Source: a virus
Strand: one strand, 5' to 3'
DNA: 64,000 nucleotides
IMG/VR virus record: IMGVR_UViG_3300017991_000009
Location: 1-64,000 of that record
Part shown: positions 1 through 9,319 of the stretch, piece after piece
How the letters are laid out: each line of letters opens with the position of its first letter
Numbering within the stretch: position 1 is the first letter of the stretch
The notes under the pieces: generated by a model
The model's database searches: none
What the model was told of the DNA's origin: nothing
The model's input: only the letters and a program-made list of their open reading frames with translations
Made by a program: the position numbers and the translations under genes

Positions 1-2
1 AG

Positions 3-596
3 TCGCGAGTGGTTTGCTGGGCCGAGGCTGATGAGTACAATCTGCGGGTGGTGCACCGAGGCTGGACGATGCCCGGATACGGATACCTGCACTGGTACTA
101 TACCCTCGCCGGCGAGATCGATACCTATTACCCCGACAGAGATCCGAAGCCAGTGGTAGTGGGCGCCGGCAGGTTCCGCTACGAGTGGTACGACCCGATC
201 GGCCCGTGGCAACATAGCGACAACACTTGGGCATATGGTGTCGCGGGGCTCTCCTACGATGAGACCACCACGTTGGTCTACTACCTCAACGCACCAGTGG
301 TACCTACCAACACCGATGCCTGGAACTGGATGGCCAACCACCGGCGCAGGTGGAGCCAGTACAGCGGGAAGCAGTACCGTGCGAAGCTTGTCCTGGAGTC
401 CCGGACTAGTGGTCACATGGAGTACCGAGGTACGCTGCGGGATGTCTACTACACCAACCATCACACGCAGCACTTCGCACTCTTCAAGGTGGGATCGGAT
501 TGGTGGGCGCACATGGCGGGGGGTCTCCTGTTTCCCTGGAATGGTGCGCGTAACTGGTTCATTTACACATCCTGGGATTCCGCAGGTGGAGGTTAA
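3..596 (+). CDS. Tail-region structural protein, 5' partial
   Basis: The frame is open to the window edge, so the gene is probably cut at its 5' end; the first usable start inside is GTG at 9. The visible 195 residues are rich in Trp and Tyr (many W/Y pairs), as in extracellular beta-rich tail or fibre proteins, and no catalytic motif is visible. It ends three bases before the next tail gene, which has the AGGTGGAGG ribosome site. A virion role is inferred only from position and composition. Confidence 0.6.
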   Translation, partial: SRVVCWAEADEYNLRVVHRGWTMPGYGYLHWYYTLAGEIDTYYPDRDPKPVVVGAGRFRYEWYDPIGPWQHSDNTWAYGVAGLSYDETTTLVYYLNAPVVPTNTDAWNWMANHRRRWSQYSGKQYRAKLVLESRTSGHMEYRGTLRDVYYTNHHTQHFALFKVGSDWWAHMAGGLLFPWNGARNWFIYTSWDSAGGG

Positions 597-598
597 TC

Positions 599-1870
599 AT
601 GGCTAGTCGTTGGATGAGAAGGTTGTCCTTCAGTGTTGTACGCCTCAACGCCGCGTCGAAACAGGGGTGGCCGGCGAAGGCCATCGCGTGTTTTATGCAA
701 CACGTGTTGGGTTTCACTTTCCAGTCAGAGAACTGGTCGGGGGGTGGCAGTTTCACCGATGCCGTAAAGTCGGGCTCCGATGGCGCGCTCACCAACTCTG
801 ACTGGACCTTCACCGACAGCGTGGCAGGCTCCTTCGTCCAGGACGACTATCACCGCTGGCTCCTTGTAGCTGACAACAGCAACCCGGGGAACGCTGGTCT
901 ATACCTTATTACTAAGGTAGTCAGCGCGAACCAGATTGAGGTTGACTTCGCCACGTCACCGATAGAGTTCCCAACCTCAGCGTCAGGGCTAAGTTGGTGG
1001 ATTATCGGTGAGGACCAGGACCTCCCTGCTGACGGTGACTATGTACGCTTGCGCTCAAGGCACGCCACCCAGTGGGCTTTGCAGGTGCAGCACACGAGCG
1101 GGTTCTACCATGCGGTGAAGTTCCAGATGAGCCCTGATGGTCAGTGGAGCAGGATCTTGGGGAGCATCGCCGGCGGTGACTGCCCGGCGTTCTCGTATGT
1201 CGAGGCGAACGGTAGTGGGTGGAACAAGATGTATATAGAAGCGGACTACGACGGTGAGTGGTTCCACTTCTGGCGAACCCAACAGGACTGCGGCCTAACG
1301 GAGTATGAACCCAGCCCGGATGGTTTCATCGTGGCCAGGTTGACGGAGACGGAGGCCGGCCGGGAGGAGATCGAGAAGACGGTGTTCTGTGGGCCGGCGG
1401 ATGTCGGCTACGTGGGTACCGGGTACGACTTCTTTGGCCGGGCTTTCGATACCAACGTCCCACCCCAGAAGTACCTCATGGCCCGCTACTGGGATGTGAA
1501 GTCGAATCAGCAGAAGTTGGCTCACATGGTGGACATGAGCTACTACGGTTACGCTGAGGCGTTTGTGGTGGACGTCGACTTCGATCCCGTGCACAACAAC
1601 CGCCGCCTGGGGAACAAGCTCGAGTTGTTTGACGGGACGTACCTCATCACAGACCCGCAGAACGAAATCAATGAGTACGCCCTACTGGGCAAGATGAAGG
1701 GCCACTGGACGATGAGGGCCTTGCCGACCGATCCTTATCTCGACTGGAGATACGAGTACCGCGAGTCCCATTCCCTCATGGTGCTGTCGGTAGGGGGCAC
1801 GAGGAACCGCATGATGGTGCACGACGGGATTGTCGTCAACTGGCCTGGCTTTTCAAACGGAGAGGTGTAA
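599..1870 (+). CDS. Tail/baseplate-associated protein, paralogue of the next gene
   Basis: A 423-residue protein starting at ATG 599 behind AGGTGGAGG. It begins MASRWMR and contains a beta-rich body with the phrases GFTFQSENW, DSVAGSFVQDD, WLLVADNSN and GLSWWII, then a C-terminal block with MVDMSYYGYAE, GTYLITDPQNE and LLGKMKG. The same succession of blocks recurs in the following gene (1872-3812), so the two are diverged tandem paralogues. I recognise no enzyme motif. A baseplate or fibre-chaperone role is inferred from the gpI-like gene downstream. Confidence 0.75.
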   Translation: MASRWMRRLSFSVVRLNAASKQGWPAKAIACFMQHVLGFTFQSENWSGGGSFTDAVKSGSDGALTNSDWTFTDSVAGSFVQDDYHRWLLVADNSNPGNAGLYLITKVVSANQIEVDFATSPIEFPTSASGLSWWIIGEDQDLPADGDYVRLRSRHATQWALQVQHTSGFYHAVKFQMSPDGQWSRILGSIAGGDCPAFSYVEANGSGWNKMYIEADYDGEWFHFWRTQQDCGLTEYEPSPDGFIVARLTETEAGREEIEKTVFCGPADVGYVGTGYDFFGRAFDTNVPPQKYLMARYWDVKSNQQKLAHMVDMSYYGYAEAFVVDVDFDPVHNNRRLGNKLELFDGTYLITDPQNEINEYALLGKMKGHWTMRALPTDPYLDWRYEYRESHSLMVLSVGGTRNRMMVHDGIVVNWPGFSNGEV

Positions 1871-1871
1871 C

Positions 1872-3812
1872 GTGGCTTCCTGCTGGCTAAGAGAAGTGAA
1901 GGATACCAACTCAGGTGAATCGACAGGCACACCGTTCTTCCTCAAGTGTCTGGCCTGGTTCCTGGTTCGGATATGTGGCTTCACCAACTACACCAACGGT
2001 GCTAACGATGAAGACTTCCTGACAAGCGTATCGAGCGGTACGGATGGAGAGTTCAACATCAGCGGTACCGACAAGGACTTCAGGGACACCGTGGCATCGG
2101 GGTTCACTGCTGGTATGGTGAACAACTGGTTGGTCGTAGCGGATGCAAACAGGTTGAACGCTGGCATCTATAAGATCACAGCGTTCATCGACGCCACGAG
2201 AGTCACGCTCGATTTCAGGAGCGGGGCCGCGGAGTATCCCGTGCAGACCACCGGGGTTGATTGGTGGGTGATATCTGCGACGCCGGCGGCGGCCACCGGG
2301 ACGATCTCTGGTAAGGACGGCACCACCGTATCGGACGGTGACTGGGTGCGTGTCGATGACGGTGACTCGATCAATGACGCGAAGGTGGTCATCCTCAGCA
2401 GGGCCGACCCGGGGACGTACACGCCCAACAACTGGCGTGGTGGCGTGCTCCCCGACAACCCCGTAAACGTCAACAACCGCCTGGTGGGGAAGACGGTCAA
2501 CTTCACGGTCGCAGGGTCAGCCAAGTCCTGCACCTTCACTGGTAGCAGCCCACTGCCACTGGCGACCATCGTGAGTCAGATCAACACGGCCGCTGGATCT
2601 ACGGTATGCCACATCGGCACCTCGAGAGGCTACGAGACGACAGGCGGGAAGTACATCATCTGGCGTACCCAGATCGGCGGCGTGTGGGGTAAGCCCAACG
2701 ACCCGCCTGCCTCGGATGGTAATGACATCACGGTGCAGGAATCGGGTAGCACTGCATGGGAGGATCTCGGGTTCTCTGGGGGCGGTGACCGCTCAAACCC
2801 GTACCTGGCCCAGGGGCATCGCACGGTGGATAACAATCCCGATCCTGACTGGGACGATGCCTCCGAAGTCGCGGAGATGATCAAGGATGAGTACAACGGC
2901 CACAACTGGCTGACGGCTAACAGGACGGGGTCGACGGTCAACCTGACCAACACCAAGGATGGGGCCCACGGGAACAAGACGATCGAGTCTGGGGGTATCA
3001 GTACCTCGGGCATGACCGGCGGTTCCCTGGGTACGATGGAGGGTAACTACTTCCGCTGCAGGACGCCGCACGCCAACGGCTGGGAGATCGAGGTGGAGTA
3101 CGTCGGCCTCCCGGAGGCGGGCTCGTATCAGTTCGTCCAGGTCAGGGTGTCCACCAACGGTGACTGGGCTGTCGGTTCGGGTAAGGTGCTCGGCCCCATC
3201 AAGTTCGGTTGCCCGGATAGCCGAGACATGTGGTTCTACGCCTTCGGAGACGACGCCGGCGAGTACGTTACCCTGATGGCCCACAACAACACCGACGGGG
3301 CCTACATCGGCAGCATTGTGGCGAACATCGTCCCGTCTGACGCGGGGCTCTCTACGGCTGAACAGGTGGCGCTGATGGGATGCAAGGACCTGGGCGCATC
3401 TGAACCGACCTACGACCACTTCCTCCGGGACTACAACGACAACCGGCTGGGTCACGGGTACATGTGGTGGGACCGGGTGACTGACCAGGTGGAACTCTAC
3501 ATGGTCGATCTTTCCTACTACGAATATGGGGACTCGCTCACGCAGTGGGGCTCCAGGGAGGTCAACGCGAGGCGGACGAACGCCGCGGGCTTCGATCAGG
3601 AGGACGTGATCGCCGGTACCTACGTCGTGGCCGATCCTGCGAACGAGGACAACCACTACAGCATAGTGGGCAAGCTCTCGGGACTGTATTCGGTGCGGGA
3701 GCAGGTGGGCGCACGGACGACCTTCGATGAAGCATCCTCTGGAGCCCAGGACTTCTTGCACGTGCAGGACGGTCTCGCCTTCGAGTGGCCGGAAGTAACA
3801 CCTCAGCACTAG
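1872..3812 (+). CDS. Tail/baseplate-associated protein, longer paralogue
   Basis: A 646-residue protein. GTG 1872 was chosen because it sits just after the upstream stop with GGAGAGGTG before it and gives MASCW, matching MASRW of the paralogue. Shared blocks are WLVVADANR, GVDWWVI, MVDLSYYEYGD and GTYVVADPANE. Relative to the 599-1870 product it carries an extra central segment (about residues 160-400) containing VNNRLVGKTVNFTVAG, so the family evolves by domain insertion. Likely a virion surface or baseplate component; exact function unknown. Confidence 0.75.
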   Translation: MASCWLREVKDTNSGESTGTPFFLKCLAWFLVRICGFTNYTNGANDEDFLTSVSSGTDGEFNISGTDKDFRDTVASGFTAGMVNNWLVVADANRLNAGIYKITAFIDATRVTLDFRSGAAEYPVQTTGVDWWVISATPAAATGTISGKDGTTVSDGDWVRVDDGDSINDAKVVILSRADPGTYTPNNWRGGVLPDNPVNVNNRLVGKTVNFTVAGSAKSCTFTGSSPLPLATIVSQINTAAGSTVCHIGTSRGYETTGGKYIIWRTQIGGVWGKPNDPPASDGNDITVQESGSTAWEDLGFSGGGDRSNPYLAQGHRTVDNNPDPDWDDASEVAEMIKDEYNGHNWLTANRTGSTVNLTNTKDGAHGNKTIESGGISTSGMTGGSLGTMEGNYFRCRTPHANGWEIEVEYVGLPEAGSYQFVQVRVSTNGDWAVGSGKVLGPIKFGCPDSRDMWFYAFGDDAGEYVTLMAHNNTDGAYIGSIVANIVPSDAGLSTAEQVALMGCKDLGASEPTYDHFLRDYNDNRLGHGYMWWDRVTDQVELYMVDLSYYEYGDSLTQWGSREVNARRTNAAGFDQEDVIAGTYVVADPANEDNHYSIVGKLSGLYSVREQVGARTTFDEASSGAQDFLHVQDGLAFEWPEVTPQH

Positions 3813-3821
3813 GACTAGCTC

Positions 3822-4865
3822 ATGACCTGGACGGGGAAAACAGCCGAATACGAGGTACTCAATGCCGATCGGCAGGGTAGCGTCCCACTGTGGTCAGAGT
3901 ACGTCGAGCCTACGACCGCTGAGAGGTTGCTGGTAGCGGATCTCGATCGGCAGGGTAGCGTCCCACTGTGGTCAGAGGCGGTTGCTGATCCGGTGTCCTT
4001 CTCTATCAGCAAGGCGGAGAAGGTCAACACCACACCATATGTAAAGACAGCGAACCTCAACCCGGCCCCTAGTGAGATCGACGTAGACCCCGTGACGGTG
4101 GTTGTCGGCATTCCTATCGGTGATGTCGTCCCCGAAACCGAGTACGGTGTTGACGCGGCGGGATCGACGATGCCTCACCCGGACACCGAGGGTGTAGGTG
4201 TCTACGACAGCCAGTTGAAGATCTACGTGGACCAGGGGAGCGGGTTTGCGGTCATCTACCAGAACGGTGCGGCGCAGGGTGGTTGGGGGGTATCGAAGCC
4301 TACGAATGATGAATACGGCTTTGACTACGCCTTCACGCCGCCTCCGGGAGGGCTCACCCCCAATCAGTTGATCACAGTGAAGGTGGAGCTATACGACTAC
4401 ACCAACACCTTCACCTGCTACGAGTATACGTTTGAGACAGGATCCTCTGATCCCAATCCGCCGTGGATCATTGATGCCCTGCCTGTGCCGAACTCGAGCA
4501 CCGCGGAGAAGGATGACCCGCTCTCCTTCACGATCGCTGACGACGTGACTGGGGTAGCCCCCGACACGATCGTGATTTACGTGAGGGGCCTGATGGTGTA
4601 CCGCGGGTCCACGGGAGAGCGGCCGACTGGATGGCGCGGGACGATCGTTGCGAACACTCTGAACCTCGGTTTCGATCTGGTGTTCTATCCGGACAGGGAG
4701 TACCAGTGGTACGACGGCGAGGTGGTCAACGTGAGGGCTGTAGCCCGTGACTACGAAGGAAACCTGATGGACACTACGTGGCAGTTCGCAGCCGTGAACA
4801 AACCCTTCAGGACGCGGGTGTATCAGATGCTACTGAGGTCCATCCGCAAGTTCGACGAGAGTTAG
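3822..4865 (+). CDS. Tail protein with Ig-like domain and internal exact repeat
   Basis: A 347-residue product. Residues 16-26 and 42-52 both read DRQGSVPLWSE, encoded by an exact 34-bp DNA repeat (3866-3899 and 3944-3977). The middle and C-terminal parts look like bacterial Ig-like or fibronectin-type beta domains (phrases NPPWIIDALPVPNSS and FTIADDVTGVAPDTI). The stop TAG at 4863 is the first part of a perfect hairpin. Placed next to the gpI-like gene, it is probably a baseplate or tail-spike accessory protein; no enzyme motif was seen. Confidence 0.75.
   Translation: MTWTGKTAEYEVLNADRQGSVPLWSEYVEPTTAERLLVADLDRQGSVPLWSEAVADPVSFSISKAEKVNTTPYVKTANLNPAPSEIDVDPVTVVVGIPIGDVVPETEYGVDAAGSTMPHPDTEGVGVYDSQLKIYVDQGSGFAVIYQNGAAQGGWGVSKPTNDEYGFDYAFTPPPGGLTPNQLITVKVELYDYTNTFTCYEYTFETGSSDPNPPWIIDALPVPNSSTAEKDDPLSFTIADDVTGVAPDTIVIYVRGLMVYRGSTGERPTGWRGTIVANTLNLGFDLVFYPDREYQWYDGEVVNVRAVARDYEGNLMDTTWQFAAVNKPFRTRVYQMLLRSIRKFDES
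3866..3977 (+). repeat. Direct repeat, 34 bp, two copies, period 78 bp
   Basis: The segment starting CGATCGGCAGGGTAGCG at 3866-3899 recurs exactly at 3944-3977. The period is 26 codons, so the reading frame is kept. Identity at synonymous positions argues for a recent duplication rather than selection on the protein alone. Confidence 0.95.
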
Positions 4866-4887
4866 CTTATCGGAGTACGATAAGCTA
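4863..4887 (+). repeat. Stop-codon hairpin family, copy 1
   Basis: TAGCTTATCG (4863-4872) pairs with CGATAAGCTA (4878-4887), giving a 10-bp perfect stem with a 5-nt loop. The first three bases are the TAG stop of the upstream gene. A ribosome site (AGGAGG) follows 3-4 nt later. No U-tract follows, so it is not a classical terminator. Four related copies lie at 21598, 29718, 48159 and 57491. Confidence 0.9.
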
Positions 4888-4900
4888 TTAGGAGGAAGTG

Positions 4901-6490
4901 ATGATTCTCCCAGAAGGCGGCATCCTTGAGAAGGTCTGTTACCTCATCGACAGGGTATGGGAGGACCTCATCTACGATCGCTGCACCGACCTCCCCACCC
5001 TGTTCAAGCCTGACGAGATAGACAAGAAGTGGCTCCCCTACCAGCTACCACTGGTAGGCTTCACGTCCGACCTCCCCTTCGATGCCAACGAAGAGGAGAT
5101 GCGGCGCATGATGGAGAACGCGATCACCTACTGGAACGAGAAGCCCTCCGAGTACGGGGTGATCGATCTAGCCATCAAGATGATCACCGGCAACAATTAC
5201 CGGGTGCGCGGGTACCACGACTTCAGGATGCAGGAGAGCGAGACGTGCTTGACGGAGGAGCTTGCCGGGCTCGACCCCAACGTCCTGGACTTCCCGGCCA
5301 AGAAGTACATAGGCGCGCAGGCTCTCATCACGACGGCCAACACCTTCATGATCGTCGACCTCCCTGGTGGAGGTTTCATCAACCCTGACGACTTCTCGTT
5401 CCTGGTGTTCACCTACGACTCCATCGATCCGAACAACGAGGCTATCTACGAGATCGATTCGTTGAACCCGCCGGCGGCGACCGGCACCATTAAGGGTTCC
5501 TTCAACAGTGTACATATGGGGTACATCAACTGGGAGTTGATGGGGTATATGGACGACTTCGTGTCGGAGGTCAGAATCGTTGATGAGGGAGAGGGAGATC
5601 TCTACTACGACAACCTCGATCCTGGGAACCCCACCTTCTCGGTTGGCGATCAGGTGCACGGCATGACATCAGGCGCGCACGGTGTGATCACCGCGAACCA
5701 GTATGAGGGCGGCCTCGGGTTGATGTCCCTGCGCCATCTCTTCCGCAGGTTCCAGGACGACGAAGTGATCCGGGCAGCGAGCGGGGCCAACGCTACCTCA
5801 AGGGGTAAGCTGCAAGGCATACTCAACCGCGACCTCCTGCGGTTCCTGATGGGTGGTGATACCCAGAAGCCCTTCAGCGAGCGAATCGACGTCGTGTACG
5901 TAGACCTGCTGGATGAGTTCCTGACTGCAGGTGATCTCGACCAGTGGATCATCGGGAACTATGGCGCCGGCGCGGAGCCTTCTGTCCCCTCTCCTGGTGG
6001 CGATCTGCTACTCGACACCGATGCGTGGGTGCTCTTCGATAAGACCCGGGCCTACGAGTGGGAGGACATGATCGCCTCCAGCAAGTGGTACGTCGACACG
6101 GCCGACTGTTATCCCAGGATGCACTTCTGGGTGAACAGCGGCGCGACGGAGGGGTGGTATGTTGGGATCGACTACTCCACCAAGACCCTCCACCTCGGAG
6201 AGTTTAACGTCGCCGGCGTCTCCTTCTCTCACCCGGTACCGTTCGTCAAGGAGCAGGTGCCAGACGTGATCAGGGTCACCGCTCTTCATGAGAGTACGGG
6301 GGTCCGCATCAAGGTGGCGGTGGATGGGGAGGAGTACATCAACCAGTACGTCGCTTCCCCCTATAGTAACGAAGGTTCTGTGGGGGTAAGAGGCGGCGGC
6401 ACGACCCTCGGAACCGATCTCAGTAGGTGCCGACTCATCGAAGCAAACGTGCTACCATCAGAAGGTGATCGGGTTGGACCACTGCCATAG
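4901..6490 (+). CDS. Baseplate protein, gpI-like N-terminus with C-terminal lectin-like domain
   Basis: A 529-residue product starting at ATG 4901 behind GGAGG. Residues about 35-110 (LPYQLPLVGFTSDLP, EEEMRRMMENAITYW, IDLAIKMITG) resemble the phage P2 gpI / tail-protein-I family, which joins the baseplate wedge. The C-terminal third (about 360-500), with LLLDTDAWVLFD and RLYVG-type beta strands, looks like a concanavalin/LamG-like fold. The family match suggests a contractile or complex siphovirus baseplate. The stem-loop at 4863-4887 separates it from the gene before. Confidence 0.7.
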   Translation: MILPEGGILEKVCYLIDRVWEDLIYDRCTDLPTLFKPDEIDKKWLPYQLPLVGFTSDLPFDANEEEMRRMMENAITYWNEKPSEYGVIDLAIKMITGNNYRVRGYHDFRMQESETCLTEELAGLDPNVLDFPAKKYIGAQALITTANTFMIVDLPGGGFINPDDFSFLVFTYDSIDPNNEAIYEIDSLNPPAATGTIKGSFNSVHMGYINWELMGYMDDFVSEVRIVDEGEGDLYYDNLDPGNPTFSVGDQVHGMTSGAHGVITANQYEGGLGLMSLRHLFRRFQDDEVIRAASGANATSRGKLQGILNRDLLRFLMGGDTQKPFSERIDVVYVDLLDEFLTAGDLDQWIIGNYGAGAEPSVPSPGGDLLLDTDAWVLFDKTRAYEWEDMIASSKWYVDTADCYPRMHFWVNSGATEGWYVGIDYSTKTLHLGEFNVAGVSFSHPVPFVKEQVPDVIRVTALHESTGVRIKVAVDGEEYINQYVASPYSNEGSVGVRGGGTTLGTDLSRCRLIEANVLPSEGDRVGPLP

Positions 6491-6502
6491 TAGGAGCGAA
6501 CG

Positions 6503-9025
6503 ATGCCAACGAACGACCGCAAGATCAATATCTACGAAAAGAGGCTGTTTAGCCTCACCGCCATCAAGACCAACTTCCTCGACTTCTTGTCGGACGAGTT
6601 GGACGAGGTGGTGTCGGCTATCTTCCAGGGGACAGCGGGCGTCCTGGATGACGAAGAGATCGGGCTCCTGGTCGACGGGGCTAACAACATCTTCAAGCTG
6701 GACCTGACGAACGCGAGCCGAGTGGTGGTAGGGACGGGGCAGATCATTGACCTGTCCCAGATCACCGGCAGCAGTATCACCGAAGGCATCCAGTGGGAGG
6801 ATGACGGTAGCTCACCGTACTACGTTGGCATCAAGTTCATGGAAATGCCTGACGGTATCGAGACCAACCCGCGGTCAGGGGACCCGGAGTACCCATCCCT
6901 CAAACAGACCTACGGCGAGGTTGATTACCCCGACTCGGTGACCGACAACACCACCTATATTCGCCTCATTATCAACTCCATCACGGAGAGCGGAGTTGAT
7001 CACAGCGGGCGGACGATCAGGGTGTGGTTGGTCGATCCGGTGAGCCACACGGAGGCGGTCGCTTACTTCGAGGGGACCTCTGGCTACGCCGGCGGCAACA
7101 ACTACGTCGACATCCCCTACAGCGGCGCGAACGGCCCGCTCGGCCAGGACACCAGCGTGAACCCGCCTAGCACGACCGCAGTCGACTACAAGGTGGCGAT
7201 CGAGGGTGCCACGTGGAGGAAGAACACCGACCTGCGAACCGACAGCGACTATGCTTTCATCGGTATCATGAACAGCACGGGTGGGGTGCCGACCTTCAAT
7301 CTCTCGGACCAGATCCCGATCTTCATCAACACCCTAGACCGCGCTTACGACGGTGCGACCGGCAGTGGCTCCGGCCGTAGGATCTGGGTGGACGGTGGCG
7401 CGGTAGAACTTAGAACTACTAGCGGGGCGTCTGGCGATAACATGAGAGGCCAGTTAAGATTAACAAGGGATGGTAGCACTGAAGATTCACAGTTTATGCT
7501 CCAGATGATAATGGAGGATGAGACCACTATCCCTATTGCAGTACTTGAACCATTGAGAGACGGGTCTGCACTACAGGAATTGGAGCCAGTGATCTTTAGC
7601 GGATCCTCCGTTGTATTTACACGCGGTGGTATTGATCTTGAGGACCTTGGCCTTAGAGTTAATCCGAATATACACTTGTTGTTAATAAGTAGTGCTGACG
7701 ATTCATCTGACGATGGTTTGTACTTAATTAATAGTGTTGCCTCATCTAGTGTTATTGGTGTAAGGGACCTTGATGGGAACGCCTTCTTCTTTACGGCAAC
7801 AACTGGGCAAGCGACTATTTTACACCCGGCACTCGTTGTTACAAACTCTGTACCTAACTCCCTTGTAGGAAGTGGGGTACTTGATTATTGGACTGGCTTC
7901 CTGTTCACCCTACGTGATGGTCAAAAGAATGATCGTACAATGCGCGTCCTACCGGAAAAAGGCGGGACAATTATTGTTTATGACCATGGGCATAGCAGTC
8001 CGTCAACCTACCCTGATGACATCCGGCCAAGAGAACTCATCGTGATCGATCCCGATGCGGTAGGGCAAGACCTCGAGTGGCCTATTATCTTTAAGCGGAG
8101 TGTGTTGATTAATGGTGGTCTGGCCTCGGGCGCAACTGGGGAAGAGAGTTATTACGCTAGGGACGGTCTCCGTATTTACAACAGCGGCAGCGCTTATGAT
8201 GACCGAGACCCCACCTTTGGTTTCGTAATGGATTATGGATGGCCCGAGAACGTCCCCACCCTACATACCTGGCCGTCTTTCGCTATAGATACGAGTGGCG
8301 GAGTGTGTAGGGGGCACAACTTCAGGGATGACTTCCTAGAGTACCCGCATGACGTATCGGGATCCTTGACTAGTCTCGGCCCGTATCTTTTCGCGTCGAG
8401 TGGCGGTGTAGGTGCTCTCACCGTGCCCGATATCCGAGATGGTGCGGGGTACGGTCACGGTTGTGTCGAGATCGCAACGCCGGCAGTGGCTGGCGCCTCC
8501 GCCGAGTTGTACCAGTCCTGTGTCTCCTATAACCTTGACACCAACTACGACTTCCGCTGGTCTTACAGGTCACGTGTGAAGTTGATGGATAGCGCCGATG
8601 TAAAGTACGCCCATGGGTTCTTCCAGTACAGGGGAGGATCACCCGCCGATACCCGGCGATTCTTCTTCTTGATGAACGACGATGGCAACTGGTACGGCGT
8701 ATGGGAGGAGGGCACGTCGCAGTATATGACTAGCGCGATTTGTGGGTTTGACGTAGGGGAGTACCAGTGGTTTGGGATATCTATATCCCCCATCTCGGCG
8801 ACCTTCGTTATCGCAAGTAAGGACAACGGGGCCAACCGTAGCGGCAGCGAGTATGCCAGCATTGCCAGCATGGGTGGGGCTGTTGGTGCGATGGGCCTCA
8901 GTGCTTACGCCATAACCGTAGGAGTGGCAGTGGAAAAGTCCATGGTGCTGGACTACTGGGAGGTGTGGGACAAGGAGGTTTTGTACGGACGCTTTGGTAC
9001 TAGCCACAACCAGCAGCACCCATAG
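6503..9025 (+). CDS. Tail fibre / receptor-binding protein with mosaic middle
   Basis: An 840-residue protein, ATG 6503 after GGAGCGAACG. The N-terminus (IYEKRLFSLTAIKTNFLDFLSDE) looks like a baseplate-attachment region; the rest is beta-rich, with the last 200 residues again lectin-like. From about 7390 to 8240 the codons become markedly AT-rich (TTA, ATT, AGT, ACT), unlike both flanks, which suggests a domain acquired by recombination. It is the largest tail gene here and the best candidate for host recognition, an inference from size, position and mosaicism. Confidence 0.7.
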   Translation: MPTNDRKINIYEKRLFSLTAIKTNFLDFLSDELDEVVSAIFQGTAGVLDDEEIGLLVDGANNIFKLDLTNASRVVVGTGQIIDLSQITGSSITEGIQWEDDGSSPYYVGIKFMEMPDGIETNPRSGDPEYPSLKQTYGEVDYPDSVTDNTTYIRLIINSITESGVDHSGRTIRVWLVDPVSHTEAVAYFEGTSGYAGGNNYVDIPYSGANGPLGQDTSVNPPSTTAVDYKVAIEGATWRKNTDLRTDSDYAFIGIMNSTGGVPTFNLSDQIPIFINTLDRAYDGATGSGSGRRIWVDGGAVELRTTSGASGDNMRGQLRLTRDGSTEDSQFMLQMIMEDETTIPIAVLEPLRDGSALQELEPVIFSGSSVVFTRGGIDLEDLGLRVNPNIHLLLISSADDSSDDGLYLINSVASSSVIGVRDLDGNAFFFTATTGQATILHPALVVTNSVPNSLVGSGVLDYWTGFLFTLRDGQKNDRTMRVLPEKGGTIIVYDHGHSSPSTYPDDIRPRELIVIDPDAVGQDLEWPIIFKRSVLINGGLASGATGEESYYARDGLRIYNSGSAYDDRDPTFGFVMDYGWPENVPTLHTWPSFAIDTSGGVCRGHNFRDDFLEYPHDVSGSLTSLGPYLFASSGGVGALTVPDIRDGAGYGHGCVEIATPAVAGASAELYQSCVSYNLDTNYDFRWSYRSRVKLMDSADVKYAHGFFQYRGGSPADTRRFFFLMNDDGNWYGVWEEGTSQYMTSAICGFDVGEYQWFGISISPISATFVIASKDNGANRSGSEYASIASMGGAVGAMGLSAYAITVGVAVEKSMVLDYWEVWDKEVLYGRFGTSHNQQHP
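7390..8240 (+). other. AT-rich mosaic segment inside the fibre gene
   Basis: Codon choice shifts abruptly from C/G-ending codons to A/T-ending ones for about 280 codons, then returns. The frame is intact throughout. The boundaries were placed by eye and could be off by 50 bp or so. Domain swapping in receptor-binding proteins is well known and is the simplest reading. Confidence 0.65.
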
Positions 9026-9034
9026 GAGGAAGTG

Positions 9035-9259
9035 ATGGCAACGTTCGAGATTCAGTGCACAGGGCACACCTTTGAGTTGACGCTAGACGCGGAGACCGAG
9101 CGGGTTGTGCAGGGTAGCAGGAGTGGTTACCTGCACGGTGTGAAGTGCCCCACCTGCAACACCAGGTATAAACTGGACCTGGCCGACCTGGCCGTTGGTA
9201 CGGTAACCGCAGTGGAGGCTGATCCATCAAGCTCGGTGTCCTTGCCACGCGCAACATAG
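9035..9259 (+). CDS. Small CxxC protein, unknown function
   Basis: A 74-residue product, ATG 9035 behind AGGAGGAAGTG. A single CPTC pair near residue 39 in the phrase HGVKCPTCNTRYKL resembles half a zinc ribbon. It sits between the fibre gene and the lysis cassette. No family is recognised. Confidence 0.6.
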   Translation: MATFEIQCTGHTFELTLDAETERVVQGSRSGYLHGVKCPTCNTRYKLDLADLAVGTVTAVEADPSSSVSLPRAT

Positions 9260-9319
9260 CTGACGCCCCTAGCTGGACGTGATAGAGTACGAGATACAAC
9301 GAGAGAAAGGGAGAGTTTC

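Noticed and set aside
2793-3809. Long minus-strand frame opposite the second tail paralogue
   Set aside because: It lies wholly opposite a well-supported tail gene, lacks a ribosome site and has the His/Arg/Val-rich composition of a shadow frame.
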